From: Betaproteobacteria bacterium
GTDB taxonomy: Bacteria; Pseudomonadota; Gammaproteobacteria; Burkholderiales; SG8-41
Assembly (NCBI GenBank): GCA_020028375.1
Contig: JAHZNX010000019.1
Coordinates: forward strand, 1-16,595
DNA length: 16,595 bases
Direction of reading: 5' to 3'
Shown here: one piece after another, positions 6,833 through 15,503 of the stretch
Layout of the letters: every line of letters starts with the position of its first letter
Numbering within the stretch: the stretch's first letter is position 1
Notes under the pieces: model-generated
What the model was told of the DNA's origin: nothing
The model's database searches: none
What the model saw: only the letters and a program-made list of their open reading frames with translations
Made by a program: the position numbers and the translations under genes

Positions 6833-7585
6833 TTACTCCTCTTTCTTCTTGGAGAGCTCGTCGGCCAGCTTCTGCGCCTTGGTGAAATCGAGCTTGCCCT
6901 CGTAGATCGCGCGGCCGGTGATGGCGCCGGTGATGCCCTCGTGCTCGACCGCGCACAGGGACTTGATGTCCTCCAGGCTCGTGATGCCGCCGCTTGCGAT
7001 CACCGGCACCGTCAGCACCTTAGCCAGCGCCACGGTGGCGGCGATGTTAACGCCGGTCAGCATCCCGTCGCGCCCGATGTCGGTGTAGATGATGGCCTCC
7101 ACGCCGTAGTCCTGGAATTTCCTGGCGAGATCGAGCACCTCGTGACCGGTCAGCTTCGACCAGCCGTCGACGGCGACCTTGCCGTCCTTCGCATCGAGCG
7201 CGACCATCACCTTCCCGGGAAACGCGGTGCAGGCGTCGTGCAGGAAGCCGGGCGTTTTGACCGCCGCGGTGCCGATGATCACGTAGCTCGCGCCCGAATC
7301 GAGCAGCTGCTCCACCGTGTCGAGATCGCGGATGCCGCCGCCCAGCTGGATCGGCAGCTTCTCGCCCACCGCCGCCGTGATCGCCTTGATCGCCGGCTCG
7401 TTCATGGGGCGGCCGGCGGCCGCGCCGTTGAGATCGACGACGTGCAGCCGGCGCGCGCCAAGCTTCAGCCACCGCGCGGCCATCGCCGCCGGGTCGTCGG
7501 AGAAGACGGTGGACTTGTCCATCGCGCCCTGCCTCAGGCGCACGCACTTGCCGTCCTTGAGATCGATCGCGGGAATCAGCAGCAT
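6833..7585 (-). CDS. hisA: ProFAR isomerase
   Basis: A 250-residue (beta/alpha)8 isomerase that converts ProFAR to PRFAR, the fourth step of histidine synthesis. It starts MLLIPAIDLKDGKCVRLRQG with catalytic D8; the second catalytic residue region is VALDAKDG (D131). Half-barrel symmetry with hisF is visible in the paired phosphate loops LGGGIRD and VIASGGITS. The start is 4 bases after the hisH stop. It ends in a Lys/Glu tail (SKKKEE). Confidence 0.98.
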   Translation of the reverse strand: MLLIPAIDLKDGKCVRLRQGAMDKSTVFSDDPAAMAARWLKLGARRLHVVDLNGAAAGRPMNEPAIKAITAAVGEKLPIQLGGGIRDLDTVEQLLDSGASYVIIGTAAVKTPGFLHDACTAFPGKVMVALDAKDGKVAVDGWSKLTGHEVLDLARKFQDYGVEAIIYTDIGRDGMLTGVNIAATVALAKVLTVPVIASGGITSLEDIKSLCAVEHEGITGAITGRAIYEGKLDFTKAQKLADELSKKKEE

Positions 7586-7589
7586 GATG

Positions 7590-8273
7590 TCACGCGGCCG
7601 GCGATGCCGCGGCGCTCCGCGCCGGGCGCTGCATCGCGGGTTGCCACTCCACGAAATTGGCGAGCAGCCTCAGGCCGGCTTCGGCGCTCTTTTCCGGGTG
7701 GAATTGCACGGCGAAGACATTGCCGCGCGCGGCCGCGCAGGCAAACGGCACGCCGTAGATGCTCTCGCCGGCGGTCAGCTCGCCGTGGCCGGGCTCCGGG
7801 TAATAGCTGTGCACGAAATAGAAGCGGCTCCCCTGCGGGATCCCCCGCCACAGGGGATGCTCGATCGTCTGCCGCACCTCGTTCCATCCCATGTGCGGCA
7901 CCTTGAGGCGCAACCCACGCTCGTCCGTCATGCCCTGCGCCGGGAAGCGCCGCACCCGTCCCGGCAGCAGCGCAAGCCCGGGCGTGTCGCCCTCTTCGCT
8001 CGCCTCGAACAGCATCTGCAGGCCGATGCAGATGCCGAGGAAAGGCTTCGCGCCCGCGGCCTCCAGCACCGCCTGGCGCAGTCCGCGCGCCTCCATCTCG
8101 CGCATGCAGTCCGGCATCGCGCCCTGGCCCGGGAACACCACGCGCGCCGCGCGCAGCACCTGCCGCGCATCGCTCGTCACCTCGACCTTGAGCCGCGGTG
8201 CGACATGCTCGATGGCCTTGGCCACCGAGCGCAGGTTGCCCATGCCGTAATCGACGACGGCAACGTCAATCAT
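7590..8273 (-). CDS. hisH: Imidazole glycerol phosphate synthase, glutaminase subunit
   Basis: A 227-residue class I glutamine amidotransferase that supplies ammonia to HisF. The triad is C82 in GICIGLQ, H192 and E194 in QFHPEKS. The N-terminus IDVAVVDYGMGNLRSV and the oxyanion segment around VVFPGQGAM (about 46-54) match the family. After the usual end (LLANFVEW) there is an extra Pro/Ala-rich tail of about 17 residues, which is not obviously repeat-derived. It starts 13 bases after the hisB stop. Confidence 0.98.
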   Translation of the reverse strand: MIDVAVVDYGMGNLRSVAKAIEHVAPRLKVEVTSDARQVLRAARVVFPGQGAMPDCMREMEARGLRQAVLEAAGAKPFLGICIGLQMLFEASEEGDTPGLALLPGRVRRFPAQGMTDERGLRLKVPHMGWNEVRQTIEHPLWRGIPQGSRFYFVHSYYPEPGHGELTAGESIYGVPFACAAARGNVFAVQFHPEKSAEAGLRLLANFVEWQPAMQRPARSAAASPAA

Positions 8274-8286
8274 GACGGCGCCCGCT

Positions 8287-8871
8287 CTAGAGGGTGCCCT
8301 TGGTGGAAGGCACGTCCTTCATGCGCGCATCGGCCTCGACCGCCACGCGCAGCGCGCGCGCGAACGCCTTGAACGCCGTTTCCGCCTGGTGGTGGGCGTT
8401 CGTGCCCTTGAGGTTGTCCACATGCAACGTCACCTGCGCGTGATTGACGAAGCCCTGGAAGAACTCGTGGATGAGATCGACGTCGAATTCGCCGATGCGC
8501 GCGCGGGCGAAGTCGATGTGGTACTCGAGGCCGGGGCGTCCCGAGAGGTCCACCACCGCGCGCGACAACGCCTCGTCGAGCGGCACGTAGGCGTGTCCGT
8601 AGCGGCGCACGCCCTTCTTGTCGCCGATCGCCTTGGCGAACGCCTGACCGAGGGTGATGCCCACGTCCTCGACGGTGTGGTGCGCGTCGATCTTCAGGTC
8701 GCCATTCGCCGTCACCTCGAGGTCGAACACGCCGTGGCGCGCGACCTGCTCGAGCATGTGATCGAGAAACGGCACCCCCGTCGCGACGCTGGACTTGCCG
8801 GAGCCGTCGAGGTTCAGCTTGACGCCGATCCGGGTCTCGTTCGTGTTGCGCGTGACTTCGGCTTTACGCAT
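8287..8871 (-). CDS. hisB: Imidazole glycerol phosphate dehydratase
   Basis: The 194-residue manganese enzyme dehydrates imidazole glycerol phosphate to imidazole acetol phosphate. The two metal motifs are DAHHTVED (H64, H65, E68) and NAHHQAE (H160, H161, E164). FLDHMLEQVARHG at 35-47 is also conserved. It is the monofunctional form; the histidinol-phosphate phosphatase domain of enterobacterial HisB is absent, so a separate phosphatase must exist elsewhere. The 51 bases between it and hisC show nothing notable. Confidence 0.98.
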   Translation of the reverse strand: MRKAEVTRNTNETRIGVKLNLDGSGKSSVATGVPFLDHMLEQVARHGVFDLEVTANGDLKIDAHHTVEDVGITLGQAFAKAIGDKKGVRRYGHAYVPLDEALSRAVVDLSGRPGLEYHIDFARARIGEFDVDLIHEFFQGFVNHAQVTLHVDNLKGTNAHHQAETAFKAFARALRVAVEADARMKDVPSTKGTL

Positions 8872-8922
8872 GGCCGTGCTGGCAGCGGTACGGGCGCACC
8901 GCGCGCGAAACAGGCATGGATT

Positions 8923-9996
8923 TCAAGCGTTGAGGGTCTGGGTCAAAGCGGTAAGGAAGGCGGTGTTCTCATCCGGTGTGCCGACCGTCACCCGCAGGCA
9001 GTCTGCGAGCAGGCGATGAGAACCGTGGAGACTCTTGATCAGTACTCCGCGTCGTTTCAGTCCGTCGAAGATGCGCTCCGCTTCGCTGACTCTGAACAGT
9101 ATGAAGTTGGCGTCGCTCGGATACGCCGTCACTCTCGGCACCCGCCGCAATTCGCCCAGCAGGCGACCTCGCTCAAGCTTGATCGCCGCGGCCTGGTCTG
9201 TCAACACCGAACCGTACTCCAGCACGACGGCCGCGATGAGCTGCGTGAGCGTGTTCACATTATAAGGCAAACGCAGCTTGTCGAGCTGCCGGATCCAGCG
9301 CTCCGCGCCCATCAAAACGCCCAGCCGGATGCCCGCGAGCCCGAGCTTGGACAGGGTGCGCATGACCAGCAGGTTCGGGTAAGCGGCGAGGCGGGGCAGG
9401 AAGCTCTGTCCGGCGAATCCGTGGTACGCCTCGTCGATCACGACCAGGCCCGGAGCCGCCTCTATGACCCGCTCGATCAAGCCGGCGTCGAACAGGTTGC
9501 CGGTCGGATTGTTGGGGTAGGCGATGAAGATCAGGCCCGGCCGGTGCTGCTCGACCGCGCCCAGGAGTTTCTCGATGTCGAGGGAGTAGTCATCGCGCAA
9601 GTCGACGCCGACATAGGGCGCACCGGCCGCGGTTGCGATCATGCGGAACATCACGAACGACGGCTCGACTCCGAGGACGGCGGCGCCCGGCTTGCGGATG
9701 GCGAGCGCCAGCGTCTGGATCAGTTCGTCCGAGCCGTTGCCCAGAAGCAGTTCCACGCCGTCCGGCACGCCGAAGACCCGGCGCAGCCGCTCCTTGAGTG
9801 CAGGCGCGGACGGATCCGGATAGCGGTTCAATGCGGCCTGCTCGACGAGCCGCGCGATGCGGCCGCGCAGCTCCGGCGGCAGCGGGTACGGATTCTCCAT
9901 GGCGTCGAGCTTCACCATGCCGGTCGCGTCCGGCACGGGGTACGCCTTGAGCGCCCTCACCTCGTCGCGGATGACGTCTTCAGGGGTTTTCGGCAT
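8923..9996 (-). CDS. hisC: Histidinol-phosphate aminotransferase
   Basis: A 357-residue PLP enzyme of aminotransferase class I/II that converts imidazole acetol phosphate and glutamate to histidinol phosphate. The Schiff-base lysine is K217 in RTLSKLGLAGIRLG. Other landmarks are YPNNPTGN (160-167), VIDEAYHGF (187-195) and LDAMENPYPLP near the N-terminus. The ATG at 9996 has no Shine-Dalgarno: the upstream minus-strand sequence is TTAATTGATCTTTC, next to the inverted repeat that separates it from hisD. It may depend on translation from hisD or on melting of that repeat. Confidence 0.97.
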   Translation of the reverse strand: MPKTPEDVIRDEVRALKAYPVPDATGMVKLDAMENPYPLPPELRGRIARLVEQAALNRYPDPSAPALKERLRRVFGVPDGVELLLGNGSDELIQTLALAIRKPGAAVLGVEPSFVMFRMIATAAGAPYVGVDLRDDYSLDIEKLLGAVEQHRPGLIFIAYPNNPTGNLFDAGLIERVIEAAPGLVVIDEAYHGFAGQSFLPRLAAYPNLLVMRTLSKLGLAGIRLGVLMGAERWIRQLDKLRLPYNVNTLTQLIAAVVLEYGSVLTDQAAAIKLERGRLLGELRRVPRVTAYPSDANFILFRVSEAERIFDGLKRRGVLIKSLHGSHRLLADCLRVTVGTPDENTAFLTALTQTLNA

Positions 9997-10008
9997 GAAA
10001 GATCAATT

Positions 10009-10088
10009 AACCGCCAAGCCGCCAAACTGCATTCAATATCAAGAAGATTCTTAATTGTCCTTGAATGTCTTTTGGCGTCTCGGCGGTT
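10009..10088. repeat. Inverted repeat between hisD and hisC that enters the hisD coding region
   Basis: The left arm 10009-10036 begins AACCGCCAAGCCGCCAAA, and the right arm 10061-10088 reads on the minus strand AACCGCCGAGACGCCAAA at its start. The 28-base arms match at 23 positions, with a 24-base loop that has its own small AGAA/TTCT palindrome. The hisD stop is in the loop at 10053..10051, so the whole right arm is translated as the HisD tail. The unit is not heptameric; it contains CCGCCAAG-type steps. Confidence 0.85.
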
Positions 10089-11391
10089 CAAGTTTTCCCA
10101 TGCGGTATTCGGCGGACTTGGCGTGCGCGGTCAATCCTTCGCCGCGCGCGAGTACGGCCGCCACGGCGCCGAGCTTTGCGGCGGCGCCGCGCGAGACGCG
10201 GATTACGCTCGAGCGCTTCTGAAAGTCGTGGACGCCGAGCGGCGAGGAAAAGCGCGCGGTGCGCGAGGTGGGCAGCACGTGATTCGGACCCGCGCAGTAG
10301 TCGCCGAGCGCCTCCGAACTGTAGGCTCCGAGGAAGATCGCGCCGGCGTGCCGGATCTTCGGCAACAGCGCGTCCGGATCGCGGACGGACAGCTCCAGGT
10401 GCTCCGGCGCGATGCGGTTCACCAGCCGGCACGCCTCGTCGAGACTGCGCGCGCGAATGAGGGCCCCGCGTTTCGACAGCGCGGCTGCAATGACCTCGCT
10501 GCGCGGCAACGCGGCGAGCTGGCGGGTCATGCTGGCGGCGACCGCTTCGATAAACCCCGCGTCGGGCGTGATGAGGATCGCCTGCGCCAGCTCGTCATGC
10601 TCGGCCTGGGCGAAGAGATCCATCGCCACCCAGTCCGCCTCCGTGCTGCCGTCACACACCACTACGACCTCTGAGGGGCCGGCGATCATGTCGATGCCGA
10701 CGACGCCGAACACGCGCCGCTTGGCGGCCGCGACAAAGGCGTTGCCGGGGCCCACGATCTTGTCCACCGCAGGGATCGTCGCGGTGCCGTAGGCGAGCGC
10801 CGCGACCGCCTGCGCGCCCCCGATGCAGAACACGCGGTCCACGCCGCAGATCGCGGCCGCCGCCAGCACGAGATCGTTGCGCTCGCCGTCCGGCGCCGGG
10901 GCCACCATGATGACCTCGCGCACGCCGGCCACGCTTGCCGGCACCGCGTTCATGATCACCGAGGAGGGATAGGCCGCCTTCCCGCCCGGCACGTAGATGC
11001 CGACGCGATCGAGCGCCGTCACGCGCTGACCGAGCGTCGTGCCGGAGCGGTCGCGAAAGCGCCACGATACCGCCAGCTGCTTCCCGTGATAGGTGCGCAC
11101 GCGCCGCACCGCGGTCTCGAGCGCGGCACGGCTCGCTTTCGGAATCCGGCTGCGGGCCCGCCCCAGTTCGGCGCGCGGCACCTCGAGTTCGGCGACCGAT
11201 TCCACCTGCGCGCGATCGAGCCGCCGCGTGTACTCGAGGACCGCCGCGTCACCGCGCGCCTTCACGTCCGCGAGTATGGCCGCGACCGCGGCCTCCACCG
11301 TCGGGTCCTGCACGGATTCGAACGCGAGCAGCTCCGCGAGCCGCGCCTCAAAGTCGGGCTGGGTCGTGGCGAGCCGCCGGATCTTGATCAT
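10051..11391 (-). CDS. hisD: Histidinol dehydrogenase (repeat-encoded C-terminal tail)
   Basis: The 446-residue zinc enzyme carries out the last two oxidations from histidinol to histidine with NAD. Zinc ligands by alignment are Q262, H265, D364 and H423; the catalytic pair E330-H331 lies in IAPEHLEL. The NAD and substrate region includes YVPGGKAAYPSS and GPGNAFVAAAKR. Homologues end soon after the TAHAKSAEYR segment. Here 434-446 (LEPPRRQKTFKDN) are encoded by one arm of an intergenic inverted repeat, so the tail is probably non-native. The ATG overlaps the hisG stop as ATGA. Confidence 0.98.
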   Translation of the reverse strand: MIKIRRLATTQPDFEARLAELLAFESVQDPTVEAAVAAILADVKARGDAAVLEYTRRLDRAQVESVAELEVPRAELGRARSRIPKASRAALETAVRRVRTYHGKQLAVSWRFRDRSGTTLGQRVTALDRVGIYVPGGKAAYPSSVIMNAVPASVAGVREVIMVAPAPDGERNDLVLAAAAICGVDRVFCIGGAQAVAALAYGTATIPAVDKIVGPGNAFVAAAKRRVFGVVGIDMIAGPSEVVVVCDGSTEADWVAMDLFAQAEHDELAQAILITPDAGFIEAVAASMTRQLAALPRSEVIAAALSKRGALIRARSLDEACRLVNRIAPEHLELSVRDPDALLPKIRHAGAIFLGAYSSEALGDYCAGPNHVLPTSRTARFSSPLGVHDFQKRSSVIRVSRGAAAKLGAVAAVLARGEGLTAHAKSAEYRMGKLEPPRRQKTFKDN

Positions 11392-12023
11392 CGCGCCGCC
11401 CGCGCGAACGCTTCGAGCAACGGCTGGATCGCGGCGCGCTTCACCTTGAGCGCCGCCTGGTTGACGATCAGCCGCGCGCTCACCGGGGCGATTTCCTCCA
11501 CCGCCTTCAGGCGATTGGCGCGCAGCGTGTTGCCGGTATCCACCAGATCGACGATGGCGTCCGCAAGCCCGGTGAGCGGCGCGAGCTCCATCGAGCCGTA
11601 GAGCTTGATCAAGTCGACGTGCACGCCTTTCGCGGCGAAGTGCTCGCGGGCGGTCTGCACGTACTTGGTGGCGACGCGCAGGCGCGCGCCCTGGCGCACC
11701 GCGCGACGGTAATCGAACCCCGCCGGCACCGCGACCACCATGCGGCAGCGCGCGATCCCCAGGTCGAGCGGCTGATAGAGCCCCTGCCCGCCGTTCTCGT
11801 CCAGCACGTCCTTGCCAGCCACGCCGAGATCGGCCGCGCCGTACTGCACGTAGGTGGGGACATCGGTCGCGCGCACGATGAGCAGCCGCACGTCGGCCCG
11901 GTTCGTGCGCAGGATCAGCTTGCGCGAGCGCTCCGGATCGTCCCGCGCGACGATGCCCGCGCTCTTCAGGAGCGGCGCGGTCTCGTCGTAGATGCGGCCC
12001 TTGGAAAGCGCAATGGTGATCAC
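11388..12023 (-). CDS. hisG: ATP phosphoribosyltransferase, short form
   Basis: The 211-residue enzyme commits PRPP and ATP to histidine synthesis. It lacks the C-terminal regulatory domain of the long form, so it should work with HisZ, which is not in this window. It starts MITIALSKGRIYDE; the PRPP-binding region includes ADAIVDLVDTGNTLRAN (about 153-169). The start is GTG at 12023; the ATG further upstream (12040) runs into a stop after three codons. It is the first his gene, 130 bases after murA, with a candidate promoter in that gap, and its stop overlaps hisD. Confidence 0.97.
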   Translation of the reverse strand: MITIALSKGRIYDETAPLLKSAGIVARDDPERSRKLILRTNRADVRLLIVRATDVPTYVQYGAADLGVAGKDVLDENGGQGLYQPLDLGIARCRMVVAVPAGFDYRRAVRQGARLRVATKYVQTAREHFAAKGVHVDLIKLYGSMELAPLTGLADAIVDLVDTGNTLRANRLKAVEEIAPVSARLIVNQAALKVKRAAIQPLLEAFARAAR

Positions 12024-12055
12024 GTCCGCTATCCGATCATTTCAGCGAGGGCGGC

Positions 12056-12061
12056 ATTTTA
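12056..12061 (-). promoter_or_regulatory. Candidate -10 element upstream of hisG
   Basis: On the minus strand TGTAAAATGCCGCC contains TAAAAT about 32 bases before the GTG of hisG. It closely resembles the candidate petA -10 (TGTAGAATGGCGGC). No good -35 is found at standard spacing; the upstream T-rich stretch (ATTTATTGTTTTTGCTG) may help. If real, the his operon has its own promoter in addition to read-through from murA. Confidence 0.45.
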
Positions 12062-12075
12062 CAGCAAAAACAATA

Positions 12076-12153
12076 AATTAGCCGCCAAGCTCGCCGTGTG
12101 GAATGGGTCGTCAACGAGATCGCGAACCCATCGCTGTCGACCGGTCACCGGTC
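12076..12153. repeat. murA-hisG gap: solo copy of the hisD-hisC repeat arm and small palindromes
   Basis: AATTAGCCGCCAAGC at 12076-12090 matches AATTAACCGCCAAGC near the left arm at 10005-10019 with one difference, and CGCC follows in both, so this is the same repeat family with one arm only. Downstream, ATGGGT at 12103-12108 pairs with ACCCAT at 12126-12131, and GACCGGTCACCGGTC at 12139-12153 is a near-perfect palindrome abutting the murA stop. A T-tract is missing, so a terminator is not claimed. Confidence 0.5.
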
Positions 12154-13407
<1,254 letters not shown>

Positions 13408-13412
13408 CGGGT

Positions 13413-13655
13413 CTAGCGCGCTCTGGCCGCCCAGTCTTCGGGTGTGTAAGTCTGCATCGAGAGCGCGTGGATATCAGCCCCCATGCGCGCGCCCAGCGCC
13501 CCGTATACCTGCTGGTGTTGCTGCACGCGCGAGCGGCCGCGGAAGGCGGGGCTCACGATCACCGCCTCGAAATGGTGCCCGTCGCCCTGCACCGCCACGT
13601 GCTCGCAGTCAAGGCCGTCCTTGATCCAGTCCTTGATTTGATCAGGGTCGATCAC
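13413..13655 (-). CDS. ibaG: BolA/IbaG-family protein, GTG start
   Basis: An 80-residue protein of the BolA family (KH-like fold). The segment GDGHHFEAVIVSPAF (24-38) followed by RVQQHQQVYGALG and the C-terminal DIHALSMQTYTPEDW match IbaG/YrbA best. These proteins partner monothiol glutaredoxins in iron-sulfur handling and stress response; the exact role is not shown by sequence. It is too short for many ORF callers. The start is GTG 13655, placed by a GAGGTG ribosome binding site 4 bases upstream that overlaps the end of the permease gene. It lies 8 bases from the permease stop and 5 bases before murA, so it is in one transcript with both. Confidence 0.93.
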   Translation of the reverse strand: MIDPDQIKDWIKDGLDCEHVAVQGDGHHFEAVIVSPAFRGRSRVQQHQQVYGALGARMGADIHALSMQTYTPEDWAARAR

Positions 13656-13659
13656 AGGG

Positions 13660-13665
13660 CACCTC
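13660..13665 (-). promoter_or_regulatory. Ribosome binding site of the IbaG gene
   Basis: GAGGTG on the minus strand, 4 bases before the GTG at 13655 and overlapping the stop codon of the permease. It supports the GTG start over an upstream in-frame TTG. Confidence 0.65.
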
Positions 13666-14479
13666 AATGCCTGAGTTTGTAGCCCGAACGCAGCAGCCAC
13701 AGGGTGAAAAATGATAAGGCGAAGAAACTGCCTCCGACAATCGCCAGCGACAACCACGGCGAGACATCGCTCGCCCCGAAGAAGCCGTAGCGAAACCCGT
13801 CCACCATGTAGAAGATGGGATTCAAGTGCGACGCCGCCTGCCACAACGGCGGCAGGGACTGGATCGAGTAGAACACCCCGGAGAGGAAGGTCAGCGGCAG
13901 GATGATGAAATTCTGGAACGCGGCAAGCTCGTCCACCTTGTCCGAATGAATGCCGGCGATGATGCCGAGCGCTCCCATCACGCCGCTGCCGGCGAGCGCG
14001 AAAGCAGCCGCCCACAGCGGGCGCTCGAGCCGCAGGTCCACGAACCACACCGTGGCGATGAAGACGCCCGCGCCCACCACCATGCCGCGCGCGATGGCCG
14101 CGAGCAGGTAGGCGCCGAAGAATTCCTGGTGCGAGAACGGCGGCAGCAGCACGAAAACGATGTTGCCGGTCATCTTCGACTGCATCAGGCTTGAGGAGCT
14201 GTTGGCGAAGGCGTTCTGCAGAACCGACATCATTGCCAGCCCCGGCACCAGGAAGGCCGCGTAGTCCACGCCGGGAAAGATCTCGACCCGCCCGCTCAGC
14301 GAGTACGCGAACACGACCAGAAACAGCAACACGGTCAGGATCGGCGCCAGGATGGTCTGCACGCTGACCTTCCAGAAGCGCAGCCATTCCTTATGGAAGA
14401 GGGTGTAAAACCCCGTAATGGGTGATGGGTAATGGGTAATGGGCAAATCACCCGTTCCCGCTTTCGGATCACGATTCAC
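13664..14479 (-). CDS. ABC-2 type permease, YadH-like (N-terminus encoded by repeat)
   Basis: Membrane subunit of an ABC exporter, 271 residues as read from GTG 14479, with about six hydrophobic segments and the ABC-2 permease pattern (FLVPGLAMMSVLQNAFANSS, then LPLTFLSGVFYSIQSLPP and NPIFYMVDGFRYG). The family normally begins near GFYTLFHKEWLRFWKV. Here the preceding 23 residues include ITHYPSPIT, which is just a GTAATGG heptamer array read on the minus strand. The true start is therefore uncertain: GTG 14479, a TTG at about 14446, or a lost native start. It pairs with the ATPase gene upstream. The substrate is unknown; lipid or polysaccharide export is possible given the mla neighbours. Confidence 0.9.
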   Translation of the reverse strand: MNRDPKAGTGDLPITHYPSPITGFYTLFHKEWLRFWKVSVQTILAPILTVLLFLVVFAYSLSGRVEIFPGVDYAAFLVPGLAMMSVLQNAFANSSSSLMQSKMTGNIVFVLLPPFSHQEFFGAYLLAAIARGMVVGAGVFIATVWFVDLRLERPLWAAAFALAGSGVMGALGIIAGIHSDKVDELAAFQNFIILPLTFLSGVFYSIQSLPPLWQAASHLNPIFYMVDGFRYGFFGASDVSPWLSLAIVGGSFFALSFFTLWLLRSGYKLRH

Positions 14480-14525
14480 GTCTCATCACCCATTTCTCGA
14501 TACTCATTACTCATTACCCGTTACG
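14415..14525. repeat. Heptamer-array hairpin (GTAATGG) between ABC ATPase and permease
   Basis: The left arm 14415-14442 is GTAATGG, GTGATGG, GTAATGG, GTAATGG. The right arm 14484-14525 is six units (CATCACC, CATTTCT, CGATACT, CATTACT, CATTACC, CGTTACG), complementary in type to the left arm. The last unit contains the ATPase stop codon (14523..14521). The left arm is translated as part of the permease N-terminus. The loop is about 41 bases. Confidence 0.9.
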
Positions 14526-15420
14526 CCTTGTGCATGATCTGGACGAATATCTCCTCCAGGTCGGGCTGCAGCACTTCCAGCTCCTGGATCGCGATCCCGG
14601 CGGAACGCAGCCCGGCGATCACGCTCTCCACCTCGGTGTAATCGCGCAGCGCGAGCCGATAGCCGCCCTCGCGGCGCAGCGTGACCAGCGCGGCGAGCGA
14701 CTCCGGCAAGCGGTCCGGCTGCAGCCTCAGCTCCAGGTAGCATCCCGAATGCAGCCGCAGCAGGTTTTGCGTGGAGTCGAGGGCAACGATGCGCCCCTGC
14801 TTGAGCATCGCGATGCGGCCGCACAACGCTTCCGCCTCCTCCAGGTAATGGGTGGTGAGGACGATGGTATGGCCGTCGCGATTGAGCCTCCGGATGAACT
14901 GCCAGAGCGCCTGCCGCAGCTCCACATCCACCCCGGCCGTGGGCTCGTCGAGCACGATGACCGGCGGCTTGTGCACCAGCGCCTGGGCGACCAGCACGCG
15001 CCGCTTCATCCCCCCCGAGAGCGCACGCATGTTGGTCGTGGCCCGGTCGCTCAAGTCGAGGTTGTGCATCACCTCCTCGATCCAGCCGCGGTTGTCGCGC
15101 AGGCCGAAGTAGCCGGACTGGAATACGAGTGCCTCGCGCACCGTGAAGAAGGGATCGAATACCAGCTCCTGCGGCACCACGCCCAGCGCGCGCCGCGCCG
15201 AGCGGTAGTCGGCGACCACGTCGTGGCCCAGCACCCGCGCCGAGCCGCTCGAGGCGAGCACGAGGCCGGCCAGAACGTTGATGAGCGTGGTCTTGCCCGC
15301 GCCGTTCGGGCCGAGCAGGCCGAAGAACTCGCCCTGCCCGATCGTCAGGCTCACCGCGTCGAGTGCCCGTATCCCGCCGTAATTTTTGGAGACCTGCTCG
15401 ATCTGGATCGCCGGAACCAT
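14521..15420 (-). CDS. ABC transporter ATP-binding protein, YadG-like
   Basis: A 299-residue nucleotide-binding subunit of an ABC-2 exporter. Walker A is GPNGAGKT (37-44), the Q-loop Q84 in VVPQE, the signature LSGGM (134-138), Walker B VIVLDEP (154-160) and the switch histidine H191 in TTHYLEEAE. The C-terminal approximately 90 residues form the regulatory extension typical of YadG/CcmA-type ATPases. It is paired with the permease just downstream. The ATG at 15420 has no Shine-Dalgarno: a heptamer array begins 4 bases upstream. Its stop codon lies inside the next array, so this gene is framed by repeats on both sides. Confidence 0.96.
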   Translation of the reverse strand: MVPAIQIEQVSKNYGGIRALDAVSLTIGQGEFFGLLGPNGAGKTTLINVLAGLVLASSGSARVLGHDVVADYRSARRALGVVPQELVFDPFFTVREALVFQSGYFGLRDNRGWIEEVMHNLDLSDRATTNMRALSGGMKRRVLVAQALVHKPPVIVLDEPTAGVDVELRQALWQFIRRLNRDGHTIVLTTHYLEEAEALCGRIAMLKQGRIVALDSTQNLLRLHSGCYLELRLQPDRLPESLAALVTLRREGGYRLALRDYTEVESVIAGLRSAGIAIQELEVLQPDLEEIFVQIMHKA

Positions 15421-15423
15421 TCA

Positions 15424-15495
15424 GTAGGTGATGAGTGATGGGTAACGGGTGATGGATGAATCCGCTCCTGGCCCTTTACCCATGACTCAGTACCG
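15424..15495. repeat. Heptamer-array hairpin (RTGRGTG) between mlaB and the ABC ATPase
   Basis: The left arm 15424-15458 is five units: GTAGGTG, ATGAGTG, ATGGGTA, ACGGGTG, ATGGATG. The right arm 15475-15495 is TTTACCC, ATGACTC, AGTACCG, roughly complementary to the left arm. The loop is about 16 bases. It occupies nearly the whole space between the mlaB stop and the ATPase start. Confidence 0.8.
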
Positions 15496-15503
15496 GGCGA
15501 GGC

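Noticed and set aside
8272..10674. 800-codon open frame on the plus strand
   Set aside because: It lies antisense to hisB, hisC and hisD, is rich in Arg/His/Asp and shows no recognisable domain; long antisense frames are common in GC-rich coding DNA.
11388..12023. HisG as a truncated gene
   Set aside because: At 211 residues it is the normal short form that works with HisZ; reading frame and overlap with hisD are intact.
12139..12153. Rho-independent terminator after murA
   Set aside because: The palindrome is close to the stop but is short and no T-tract follows on the minus strand.
14415..14525. Possible CRISPR array
   Set aside because: Units are 7 bases with no spacers, and arms are complementary; nothing like a CRISPR repeat-spacer pattern.
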